From: Corallococcus sp. EGB
Lineage (GTDB): Bacteria; Myxococcota; Myxococcia; Myxococcales; Myxococcaceae
NCBI RefSeq assembly: GCF_019968905.1
Contig: NZ_CP079946.1
Location: forward strand, 7,165,356-7,229,355
Direction: 5' to 3'
DNA length: 64,000 bases
Made by a program: the position numbers and the translations under genes. The notes under the pieces are model-generated. The model was not told where the DNA came from and did not search any database. It saw nothing but the letters and a program-made list of their open reading frames with translations. Shown here piece after piece: positions 55,616 through 63,549 of the stretch; the stretch's first letter is position 1, and each line of letters opens with the position of its first letter.

Positions 55616-56656
55616 TCAGGCCGCCAGCTCGGGCACGTACTTCGCCACCAGCTTCTGCAGCCCCGCCAGCTCCGGCCGGCGCGCGAACGCGGCCTTCACG
55701 TAGCGCAGCGACGCGGGGATGGAGACGAGGAAGCCCGGGTTGCCCTTCACGCGATTGATGAACTCGAAGCGGCCCGCGTCCTTCAGCTTGCGCTGGATGG
55801 TGAGCAGGTCGAAGAACGCCTTGAACTCCTTCGCGTCGATCTTCTCCCCGCTCTCCTGCTCGAACGTGGCGATGTAGCGGTCCAGCATCGTGTCCACGAA
55901 GTCGCGGTCCAGCTCCACGTAGCTGTCGCGCAGGAGCGCCACCAGGTCGTACTGGCGCGGGCCCTGGAGCGCGTCCTGGAAGTCGATGACGACGAGCTCG
56001 CCCTCCTTCACCATGATGTTGCGGCTCTGGTAGTCGCGGTGCGTGAAGCCTCGCGGCGCGGCGGCAAGCGTCTTCGCGATGCTCCGGAACGTGGCGTCCA
56101 GCTCCGCGCGCTCCTCGGCCGTGGGCTGCTTGCCGCTCCAGGCCTCCAGGCCCCACTCGCGGAAGTGGTGCAGCTCCCAGTCGTACAGGTCCTCGTCGAA
56201 GGCGCGCGTGAAGGCCAGGCAGTCCGGGTCGCGCTGCTTCTCCGCCTGCACGCGCAGCTTCGCCAGCAGGTCCACCGCGCGCGTGTAGAGCGCCTGGTTG
56301 TGGCGGCCGCCCTCCAGCGCGGACTCGAAGGTGATGTCGCTCAGGTCCTCCAGCACCATGATGCCCGCGGGCTCGTCGTAGCGGAGGATGCGCGGCACGC
56401 GCACGCCCAGCTTCTCCAGGTAGCGGTGCACGTTGATGAAGGGCAGCTCCTTCGGGGGCTCGCCCTTGGTGGCCTCCTCGCTCTTCTTCGTCGCGTCCGG
56501 CGGCATCACCATCAGCACCCAGCTCTCCGGGGGCGTGCCGACGCGGTAGTAGGAGCGGTTGCTCGCGTCGCCCTTCAGCTTCTTGATGGGGGCATCGGGG
56601 ACGGGACGGCCAATGGCCTGTCCCACCTGGTCGCGAAGGGCGGCCTCAAGTTCCAT
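55616..56656 (-). CDS. amgK: AmgK-like anomeric MurNAc/GlcNAc kinase
   Basis: A 346-residue APH/ChoK-fold kinase with GDASNRSYYRV, HRDYQSRNIM (His206-Arg-Asp208, Asn213) and VVIDFQDALQGP (Asp225). The sequence matches AmgK, which phosphorylates MurNAc and GlcNAc at C1. Start ATG 56656 is preceded by GGAG about ten bases upstream. Its stop is four bases from the murU start, so the two are an operon. Confidence 0.85.
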   Translation of the reverse strand: MELEAALRDQVGQAIGRPVPDAPIKKLKGDASNRSYYRVGTPPESWVLMVMPPDATKKSEEATKGEPPKELPFINVHRYLEKLGVRVPRILRYDEPAGIMVLEDLSDITFESALEGGRHNQALYTRAVDLLAKLRVQAEKQRDPDCLAFTRAFDEDLYDWELHHFREWGLEAWSGKQPTAEERAELDATFRSIAKTLAAAPRGFTHRDYQSRNIMVKEGELVVIDFQDALQGPRQYDLVALLRDSYVELDRDFVDTMLDRYIATFEQESGEKIDAKEFKAFFDLLTIQRKLKDAGRFEFINRVKGNPGFLVSIPASLRYVKAAFARRPELAGLQKLVAKYVPELAA

Positions 56657-56910
56657 GGGGGGCGGGTGCTCCAGCGGGGGAAGGGAGACGACACCCGCGA
56701 GTATCGGAGGCACGGCGCGGCGGGTCAAAGCCCGCGTGGGCCACGCGCCCCTCGGACGCCTGCCCTGTCGCCTACGCGACGAGGAGCCTGTGCCCCGCGC
56801 CCAGGGAAGCCTTCCCCCGGACAGCCGGGGCAACGCGAGGCCGGTCGCGGCATCCTGCGTCAGGAAGGGCCATGCTTTCGGGCATGTTCCCCCTGACGGG
56901 GCGGAGCACA

Positions 56911-56916
56911 TATAAG
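56911..56916 (+). promoter_or_regulatory. -10 element of the cystathionine beta-synthase gene
   Basis: TATAAG lies about 37 bases before ATG 56953. An upstream TTCCCC at an 18-base spacing is only a poor -35 match, so an activator may be needed. Confidence 0.35.
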
Positions 56917-56952
56917 GCCCCGACCCCTACTTTTTTCGGGAAGCCACGCACG

Positions 56953-58320
56953 ATGGACATCCAACAGAACATCCTCACCGCCATTGGCCACACGCCGCTG
57001 GTGAAGCTCAACAAGCTCGTCGGTCCGAACGACGCCACCGTGCTCGTGAAGTGCGAGTTCATGAACCCCGGCGCGTCCATCAAGGACCGCATGGCGCTCT
57101 ACATCATCGAAAAGGCCGAGCGGGAGGGGAAGCTCAAGCCCGGCGGCACCATCGTGGAGAACACGTCCGGCAACACCGGCATGGGCGTGGCGCTGGCCGC
57201 GGCGGTGAAGGGCTACAAGTGCATCTTCACCATGCCGGACAAGATGTCCCTGGAGAAGATCAACCGCCTGAAGGCCATGGGCGCGCAGGTCGTCGTCACG
57301 CCGACGAACGTCCCGGCGGAGGACCCTCGCAGCTACTACGAGACGTCCAAGCGCCTGGCCAAGGAGACGCCCGGCGCGTTCATGCTGAACCAGTACCACA
57401 ACCCGGACAACATCGAGGCGCACTACCACACGACGGGCCCGGAGATCTTCCAGCAGACCGACGGGAAGATTGACTACTTCGTGTCCGGCCTGGGCACCGG
57501 CGGCACCATGAGCGGCGCCGGCAAGTTCCTCAAGGAGAAGATCCCCGGCCTGAAGAACATCGGCGTGGATCCGGAAGGCTCCGTCTACGAGGGCTACTTC
57601 AAGACGGGCAAGCTCACCGAGCCGCACGTCTACAAGGTCGAGGGCATTGGCGAGGACATGCTCTGCGGCGCCATGGACTTCAAGGTCGTGGACGACGTGC
57701 GCCAGGTGGATGACCGCATGTGCTTCAACGCCGCGCGCCGCCTCGCGCGGGAAGAGGGCATCTTCGCGGGTGGCTCCTCCGGCGCCGCCGTGCACGTGGC
57801 GGTGCAGCTGGCGAAGGAGGTCGGCAAGGGGAAGACCATCGTGGTCGTCCTGCCGGACTCCGGCAGCAGCTACATCAGCAAGTTCCACTCCGACGAGTGG
57901 ATGCGGGACAACGGCTTCATGCAGGAGAAGGGCGCCGGCACCGTGCGCGACATCATCGGCGCGAAGCCCCGCGACCTGAAGACCGCGAAGCGCGGGGACC
58001 GCGTGGACCACGTGGTGGAGACCATGCGCAGCCACGGCATCAGCCAGATGCCGGTGGTGTCCGACGACGGCCGCGCCGTGGGGATGGTGCACGAGTACGA
58101 CCTGCTCAACGCCCTGGTCGCCAACAAGGTGAAGTTCCAGGACGTCATCGACCCCATCGTCGCCCCGCTCCAGGGCGCCGTGTCCGCCGAGGCCAGCATC
58201 GACCGGCTGCGTGAAATCTTCGCGCGCGACAACGTGGCCGTGGTGAAGGACGGCGAGACGGTGGTCGCCATCGTCACGAAGATCGACCTCATCGACTACC
58301 TGCACCGCACCGCCGCTTAA
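56953..58320 (+). CDS. Cystathionine beta-synthase
   Basis: The 455-residue enzyme has a PLP fold II catalytic domain (about 1-320): Lys44 (ASIKDRM) as the PLP lysine, TSGNTGMG as the substrate loop and GTGGTMSG for the phosphate cup. Two CBS motifs follow (about 335-455). The length and CBS tail match cystathionine beta-synthase rather than cysteine synthase. It condenses serine and homocysteine. The gamma-synthase/lyase gene lies five kb to the right on the other strand, completing the reverse transsulfuration chemistry. Confidence 0.92.
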   Translation: MDIQQNILTAIGHTPLVKLNKLVGPNDATVLVKCEFMNPGASIKDRMALYIIEKAEREGKLKPGGTIVENTSGNTGMGVALAAAVKGYKCIFTMPDKMSLEKINRLKAMGAQVVVTPTNVPAEDPRSYYETSKRLAKETPGAFMLNQYHNPDNIEAHYHTTGPEIFQQTDGKIDYFVSGLGTGGTMSGAGKFLKEKIPGLKNIGVDPEGSVYEGYFKTGKLTEPHVYKVEGIGEDMLCGAMDFKVVDDVRQVDDRMCFNAARRLAREEGIFAGGSSGAAVHVAVQLAKEVGKGKTIVVVLPDSGSSYISKFHSDEWMRDNGFMQEKGAGTVRDIIGAKPRDLKTAKRGDRVDHVVETMRSHGISQMPVVSDDGRAVGMVHEYDLLNALVANKVKFQDVIDPIVAPLQGAVSAEASIDRLREIFARDNVAVVKDGETVVAIVTKIDLIDYLHRTAA

Positions 58321-58340
58321 GGTCCGCGAGCGGATGCCCT

Positions 58341-58397
58341 GAAACACCGCGGGCCCGGAAGGAGGAGGACATCCTCCCTTCGGGCCCGTCGTGTTTC
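58341..58397. terminator. Bidirectional terminator
   Basis: Between converging genes, GAAACAC/GTGTTTC outer arms enclose CGGGCCCG twice (self-complementary) and an AAGG-AGG/CCT-CCCTT inner stem, making a long hairpin. T-rich ends occur on both strands, consistent with termination in both directions. Confidence 0.75.
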
Positions 58398-58418
58398 TTC
58401 ACCGGGGATGCGTGTCTG

Positions 58419-58820
58419 CTAGAGCCCCGGCGGGTCCGGCTTCGTCAGGTCCAGGGCCACCATGTGGTAGCCCGGGCCCACGTGCATGAAGCCGAAGCGC
58501 TCCGCGCGGTTCTTGATGGCATCCAGCTGCGAGTAGCCCAGCAGCAGCTTGAAGCCCTGGCGCCGGGCCTCGTCGCGGACCGCGGCGACGATGGCGTTGA
58601 CCGCCTCGTTGCGGTCCTCCTTGGTCAGCCCGGGGGCGGCGATGATGCCTTCAATCAACGCCACCGAGCTGTCCGTCCGGTACAGGAAGCCCGCCGCCTT
58701 GCCGGGCACCACGTAGCCGTACTCCGGCAGGGCGTCCGGCGTCATCGTCTCATCCCACGGCTTGCGCCACAGGTTGAGCAGGTCGTGGTGGAGCTTGGGG
58801 TCGAAGCGGACGGGCTTCAT
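58419..58820 (-). CDS. GNAT-like small protein
   Basis: A 133-residue protein with features of a GNAT acetyltransferase core: a central beta strand (SVALIEGIIAAPGL), a long helix (NEAVNAIVAAVRDEARRQGF) and the C-terminal strand pair (LLLGYSQL...GFMHVGPGYHM). The acetyl-CoA pyrophosphate loop is not clear, so activity is uncertain. It follows the Gly-rich gene by three bases and shares its transcript. Confidence 0.7.
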   Translation of the reverse strand: MKPVRFDPKLHHDLLNLWRKPWDETMTPDALPEYGYVVPGKAAGFLYRTDSSVALIEGIIAAPGLTKEDRNEAVNAIVAAVRDEARRQGFKLLLGYSQLDAIKNRAERFGFMHVGPGYHMVALDLTKPDPPGL

Positions 58821-58823
58821 GGA

Positions 58824-59222
58824 CTAGGCGAGGAACGTCGACATCTTCTGGGCGGCGAGCTCCGTCGCGTTGTTCATGCCCAGGCTGGTGAGCGGGTTGC
58901 TCTTGTGGGACTTGAGCAGGTCGCCCACGATGTCCGTGACCTTGCTCTTGCCCGTCGCCAGGTTCAGCGCACCGGACAGCAGGCTGTTGCCGCCCGCGCC
59001 GTCCATCAGGCCGGAGTTGGCGAAGGCCCCGAGCGCGTTCTTGAACACGCCGCCGCCCGGGATGAGGTCCGTGGCCGCGCCCAGCAGCGACTGGAGCGGG
59101 TTCTTGCCCTGCATCAGGCCGCTGGCGAAGCTCATCGCCGCGCCCAGAAGCGGGTTCACCATCGTCACGAACGGCTTGACGACGTCCATCACCTTGCCGA
59201 GAGCCTTGCCGATGCCACCCAT
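58824..59222 (-). CDS. Small Gly/Ala/Leu-rich protein
   Basis: A 132-residue protein with repeated Gly-Ala-Leu segments (GKVMDVVKPFVTMVNPLLGAAM and SLLGAATDLIPGGG, shown in part) that could form amphipathic helices, plus an Asn/Lys-rich stretch near residue 100. It has no signal peptide. The composition resembles harpin-like or small membrane-active proteins, but nothing specific is recognised. AAAGGA lies seven bases before ATG 59222. Confidence 0.65.
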   Translation of the reverse strand: MGGIGKALGKVMDVVKPFVTMVNPLLGAAMSFASGLMQGKNPLQSLLGAATDLIPGGGVFKNALGAFANSGLMDGAGGNSLLSGALNLATGKSKVTDIVGDLLKSHKSNPLTSLGMNNATELAAQKMSTFLA

Positions 59223-59334
59223 GGTCTGATCCTTTTCGGGGAGGGCCGCGCGGGCCCTCAAGTGAGACTGACAGTGGGATTCTCGGAGGGACGCCCAAGA
59301 AGTTTCCGGCGCCTCGATTATCCGGGACCCGCAA

Positions 59335-59360
59335 GAAAAAGCCCCGGGATTCCGGGGCCT
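59335..59360 (-). terminator. Intrinsic terminator
   Basis: On the minus strand a GGCCCCGG/CCGGGGC stem is followed by TTTTTC, the classic shape. It separates the 59373-59831 gene from the Gly-rich gene downstream, which therefore must have its own promoter. Confidence 0.8.
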
Positions 59361-59372
59361 TGGAAGGACGGC

Positions 59373-59831
59373 TCAGCCCCGGATGGGGCCCTTCTTGGTT
59401 TCCGCCGGGTCCACGGTGGCGCCGGGCTTGGGGGCTACGGGCTGGCCGGGCTTGCTGGCGGTGCCCAGCGCGGCGCTGTAGCGCTGCTCGTGGCTCTTGT
59501 CGCTGCTGAAGCCGTCGCGCTGCTGCGCGGGGCTGATGGCGATCTCCCCGTCGATGATCTTCTGCAGGTGGGTGCCAATCTCGTCCACCGTGGCGATCTT
59601 CGGGTCGCGCGCCTTCAGCTCCTCGTCCGGGATGATCTCCAGCTGGGGCGGCTTGTCCGGGTGGATGGCGTAGTCGAGGATCTTCTCCACGTACTGCGCG
59701 ACGGGGATCTTCAGCAGCTCCGCCTGCTGCTTCACGTCCGCATCCGCGAGCAGCTCCGCGCGCACCACCTCCACGGGACGCTTCAGCCGGCTGGGCGCCG
59801 GAGGAGGAACGACCTCGTTGTTGTTGGACAT
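59373..59831 (-). CDS. Conserved-looking hypothetical protein
   Basis: A 152-residue soluble protein: N-terminal Pro-rich segment, a helical core (about 18-60, RPVEVVRAELLADADVKQQAE shown in part), and a disordered, Lys/Pro-rich C-terminus with Ser/Asp. AAAGGAG lies six bases before ATG 59831. No family is recognised. It is followed by a strong terminator, so it is a single-gene unit. Confidence 0.65.
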   Translation of the reverse strand: MSNNNEVVPPPAPSRLKRPVEVVRAELLADADVKQQAELLKIPVAQYVEKILDYAIHPDKPPQLEIIPDEELKARDPKIATVDEIGTHLQKIIDGEIAISPAQQRDGFSSDKSHEQRYSAALGTASKPGQPVAPKPGATVDPAETKKGPIRG

Positions 59832-59897
59832 GGGCTTCTCCTTTGGGCGTATTGCTACCCCAGGTCCACCCTGGAACTCAAAGTATGAGGCGTTTCG

Positions 59898-60344
59898 CTA
59901 GGGAGCCGGGCGGCGGGCGAAGAGGGCGTTGGCCACCTCCGTCATCACCACCTCGCCGTGCTGGTTCACGACCTCCAGGCGCAGCTTGAGCGCGCCGCGG
60001 TCCGGCTTGCTCGCGGAGGGCCTCGCCTCCAGCGTCTCGATGCGCACCTTGAGCGAGTCCCCCGGGCGCACCGGCTTCTTCCAGCGCAGCTCGTCCAGGC
60101 CGGGTGAGCCCATGCCGGCGGCCTGGCCCAGGAGCCCCTCCACCATGAGCTTGTGGCAGATGGCGGCGGTGTGCCAGCCGCTGGCGATGATGCCGCCGTA
60201 GATGCTCTTGCCGGCGGCGTCCTCGTCGATGTGGAAGGGCTGGGGGTCGAACTGGCGCGCGAAGGTGATGATCTCCTCGCGCGTCACCACGTAGGGCCCC
60301 CGCTCCATGATCTCACCCACGGGGAAGTCCTCGAAGTAGCGCAT
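59898..60344 (-). CDS. MaoC-like hotdog-fold dehydratase
   Basis: A 148-residue MaoC domain protein: FDPQPFHIDEDAA holds the catalytic Asp/His pair and IIASGWHTAAI the following turn. Such enzymes hydrate enoyl-CoA. It shares the region with a partial enoyl-CoA hydratase gene at the right edge, but they are 3 kb apart and not an operon. Confidence 0.85.
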   Translation of the reverse strand: MRYFEDFPVGEIMERGPYVVTREEIITFARQFDPQPFHIDEDAAGKSIYGGIIASGWHTAAICHKLMVEGLLGQAAGMGSPGLDELRWKKPVRPGDSLKVRIETLEARPSASKPDRGALKLRLEVVNQHGEVVMTEVANALFARRPAP

Positions 60345-60437
60345 GGTGTCCCTTCGGTCGTGCCGGGCCCGCCGGCGGTTCAAGAAGCGTGGAACGCGAT
60401 GGTTCCGCCCTTCCCTACCCTCCGGCGGGCTCGCGGG

Positions 60438-62267
60438 CTACTGCGGAAGCGGCTCTTCGGGGTCGGCCACGGACTCCGGCGTGTCCGCGGGCGGCACGGG
60501 GCCACGCGGTTTCGGCTCGGCGCGGTCGTCCGTGGGGCCCGGCGGCGTGTCGTAGGCCTCCTCCGCATCGGCTGCGGCCAGGCCGCTGGCCCGGACGCCC
60601 TGGGCCGAGGACTTCGCCAGCGTCTTCTTGAGGACGAGCGTGTCGCGCACGGTGTTGCTGGAGGTGATCAGCCGCGCGGTGAGGGTGCCGCCGTCCACCG
60701 TCACGTCCAGGAAGCCGTAGGCCTGGCTGTCGCGCAGCGCGCTCCACGCGGGCTGGCTGGTGGCGAAGGGACGCAGCGTGGCGCCGCCACTGCCCACCAC
60801 CAGGTACGGGACGCCGCGCTGGGAGCCGGAGGCTACGTTGTCACCATACATGGGCTTGCTGCGCTCGTAGTCGTGGTCATGGCCGGTGAGGACCAGGTCC
60901 ACGCCGTACTTCTCGAACAGCGGGCCGAACTGGCGGCGCATGGTGAGCTGGGAGCCGTGCTCGCCGCTGGACCAGGACGGGTGGTGGAAGAAGGCCACCA
61001 CCCACGGGCGCGTGTTCGCGGCCAGGTCCGCCTCCGCCCACGCCTTCTGCGCCGCGAGCGTGCACCGGTCCGTGGACGCGAGCCCCACCGCGCAGTTGGA
61101 GTCCAGGGAGAGGAAGTGCACCGGGCCCCAGTCGAACGAGTAGTAGCGCTCGGAGCCCTGCGGGTTGTTGGCCGGCAGGTACATGTTGTCCAGGTACGGC
61201 TGCGCCTGGTTCGTCACGTACTCGTGGTTGCCCGGCGTGGCGAACATGGGCACTTCCCGCAGCAGGCCGGCCATGGGCGTGAAGAGGTGCGCCTGGAACT
61301 CCGCGTCCGTGCCGTCCGGATAGGCGTTGTCTCCCAGCGCCAGCAGCAGCTCCGAGCGCCACTGCGGCGTGCTCATCACCGCCATCACCTTCGCCTGCAT
61401 GCTGCCGCCCGTGCCGAAGTCACCCATCGCGGTGAAGTGCGCCTTCGTGGCCGAGGACGCCGTGGCGGTCTGGAAGCCGCGCAGGCCCGTCTTGCTGCCG
61501 CAGGCCTCCACCACGTAGCCATAGGTGCGGCCCGGGGACAGGTCGGACAGCTTCACCGCGTGGCGCGTGCCGGACAGGCCCGCGCTGACGGAGGACGTGA
61601 GACTGCTCCCCTCGCCGTAGCGCACGGTGGGGTTGCAGGTGCTGGCGGTGCGGAAGGCGATGATGGCGGACGTCTGCTTCACGCTCTGCAGGTACGGCAG
61701 GCGCGGCAACGCGGGGCCGGAGTCGCTGCTGGACGGCGGCGCGCTGGCCGCGCACGCCCGGGCCTCCGCGATGGAGTTCCAGTCATTCACCGTGTTGCCG
61801 TTGACGGTGATGCGCACGTAGCGCGCGCTGCGCGAGGAGAACGTCACCGTCTGCGCGGCGGCATTGAGCGCGCTGTCCCCCGCGTACGCCTGGGTGAAGG
61901 TGCTGCCGTCGGTGGACGTGGAGACGACGAAGTGGTTCTGGCGCTCGTTGCCCCGGTGCCACGCGATGGTGGTGCCCGTGAGCGTCTGCGCCGAGCCCAG
62001 GTCCATCTGCAGCCACACGCCCGTGCCCTGCGCGCTCCAGCGCGTGCCCAGGTCGTCGTCCTGTGTGTTGGCCGGGACGTTGCCGTCGTCACCGCTGGCC
62101 GTCACCGCCCTGGTGACGAGCGGATTGCAGTTGGATGCGGTGAGGTCCTCCGCATCGCCTTCGATGACGGGCGGGAAGGCGGGATCGCTGGGAGTGGGCG
62201 GTGACTCGCAGCCCGTCGCGAGCCACACGCCCAAGAGGCAGGTGGGCCAAAGCAGTCGGTTACGCAT
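60438..62267 (-). CDS. Lipoprotein with F5/8C-like, Fn3-like and purple acid phosphatase domains
   Basis: The 609-residue protein has a lipoprotein signal (LATGC lipobox at about residues 16-20), an F5/8 type C discoidin-like domain (about 42-172; RWSAQGTGVWLQMDLG), an Fn3-like purple-acid-phosphatase N-domain (about 185-265) and a calcineurin-like metallophosphatase domain (about 275-545): GDFGTGG, GDNAYPDG, GNHEY, HHPSW and GHDHDYER supply the metal ligands. The C-terminal about 60 residues are disordered. It is likely an outer-membrane or surface phosphatase. Confidence 0.88.
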   Translation of the reverse strand: MRNRLLWPTCLLGVWLATGCESPPTPSDPAFPPVIEGDAEDLTASNCNPLVTRAVTASGDDGNVPANTQDDDLGTRWSAQGTGVWLQMDLGSAQTLTGTTIAWHRGNERQNHFVVSTSTDGSTFTQAYAGDSALNAAAQTVTFSSRSARYVRITVNGNTVNDWNSIAEARACAASAPPSSSDSGPALPRLPYLQSVKQTSAIIAFRTASTCNPTVRYGEGSSLTSSVSAGLSGTRHAVKLSDLSPGRTYGYVVEACGSKTGLRGFQTATASSATKAHFTAMGDFGTGGSMQAKVMAVMSTPQWRSELLLALGDNAYPDGTDAEFQAHLFTPMAGLLREVPMFATPGNHEYVTNQAQPYLDNMYLPANNPQGSERYYSFDWGPVHFLSLDSNCAVGLASTDRCTLAAQKAWAEADLAANTRPWVVAFFHHPSWSSGEHGSQLTMRRQFGPLFEKYGVDLVLTGHDHDYERSKPMYGDNVASGSQRGVPYLVVGSGGATLRPFATSQPAWSALRDSQAYGFLDVTVDGGTLTARLITSSNTVRDTLVLKKTLAKSSAQGVRASGLAAADAEEAYDTPPGPTDDRAEPKPRGPVPPADTPESVADPEEPLPQ

Positions 62268-62353
62268 CGCGCCGGGAACGTTGTTGCCCTACCAACATTC
62301 CCCCTGCCCCGGAGGGCAGGCCAGGCCGCCCGGAGAGCGAGCGAGCGCTCCGG

Positions 62354-63499
62354 CTACTTCACGCGGTCGAGCGCGTGCGCGAGGTCATCGATGAGGTCCT
62401 GCGCGTCCTCGATGCCGACGGACAGGCGGATGAAGCCGTCCGCGATGCCCAGCTTCTCGCGCGTCTCCCTGGGGATGGAGGCGTGGGTCATGATGGCGGG
62501 GTGCTCGATGAGGGACTCGACGCCGCCCAGGGACTCGGCGCAGGCGAAGACCTTCACCGTCTTGAGGAAGGTGCGCGCCGCCTCCAGGCCGCCGTGGATG
62601 TCGAACGTCAGCATGCCGCCGAAGCCGGTCATCTGCTGCTTGGCGAGCGCGTGCTGCGGGTGCGTCTCCAGGCCCGGGTAGGTGACCTTCTTCACCTGCT
62701 TGTGCGTGGACAGGTACTGGGCCACCTTCATCGCGTTCTGCGCGTGGCGGTCCATGCGCACGTGCAGCGTCTTCACGCCGCGCAGCACGAGGAAGCTGTC
62801 GAAGGCGCCGGACACCCCGCCCACCGCGTTCTGCAGGAAGTACATCCGCTCCGCGATGTCGTCGCGGCTGGTGCAGACGAAGCCGCCCACCACGTCGCTG
62901 TGGCCGTTCAAGTACTTCGTCGTGGAGTGCGCCACGACGTCGAAGCCCAGGGACAGCGGCTTCTGGAAGTACGGCGTCATGAACGTGTTGTCCGCGACGG
63001 AGAGGATGCCGCGCTTCTTCGCGATTTCGGCGATGCGGCCCAGGTCGATGAGCTTGAGCATCGGGTTCGTGGGGGTCTCCACCCAGACCATCTTCGTCTT
63101 GGGGGTGATGGCCGCCTCGAAGTTCTCCGGCTTGGAGAGGTCCACGAAGGAGAAGTTCAGGCCGGAGCGCTTGAACACCTTGTCGAAGATGCGGAAGGTG
63201 CCGCCGTACACGTCGTCGGAGACGATGACGTGGTCACCGGCCTCCAGCATGTGCATCAGCATGTCCGTGCCGGCGAGGCCGGACGCGAACGCGGCGCCGT
63301 ACTTCGCGCCCTCCAGCGCGGCCAGGCAGTCCTGCAGCGCCTTGCGCGTGGGGTTCTGCGTGCGGCTGTACTCGTAGCCCTTGTGCTCCCCCGGCCCGTC
63401 CTGGACGTAGGTGGAGGTCAGGTAGACGGGCGTCATGATGGCGCCCGTGGTGGGATCCGGCTCCTGGCCGGCGTGGATGGCGAGCGTGTCGAAGCGCAT
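62354..63499 (-). CDS. Cystathionine gamma-synthase/lyase family PLP enzyme
   Basis: A 381-residue Cys/Met metabolism PLP enzyme: PLP lysine Lys195 (AHSTTKYLNGHSD), YSRTQNPT, and the ETPTNP substrate segment. It could be cystathionine gamma-lyase or gamma-synthase; the residue pattern alone does not separate them. With the cystathionine beta-synthase nearby, gamma-lyase (reverse transsulfuration) is the likelier role. ATG 63499 is used. Confidence 0.88.
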   Translation of the reverse strand: MRFDTLAIHAGQEPDPTTGAIMTPVYLTSTYVQDGPGEHKGYEYSRTQNPTRKALQDCLAALEGAKYGAAFASGLAGTDMLMHMLEAGDHVIVSDDVYGGTFRIFDKVFKRSGLNFSFVDLSKPENFEAAITPKTKMVWVETPTNPMLKLIDLGRIAEIAKKRGILSVADNTFMTPYFQKPLSLGFDVVAHSTTKYLNGHSDVVGGFVCTSRDDIAERMYFLQNAVGGVSGAFDSFLVLRGVKTLHVRMDRHAQNAMKVAQYLSTHKQVKKVTYPGLETHPQHALAKQQMTGFGGMLTFDIHGGLEAARTFLKTVKVFACAESLGGVESLIEHPAIMTHASIPRETREKLGIADGFIRLSVGIEDAQDLIDDLAHALDRVK

Positions 63500-63549
63500 G
63501 GCCTCGCGAACTAACACAGTCCCAGGGGCCGCGCAGCGCTCCCGGGGTC

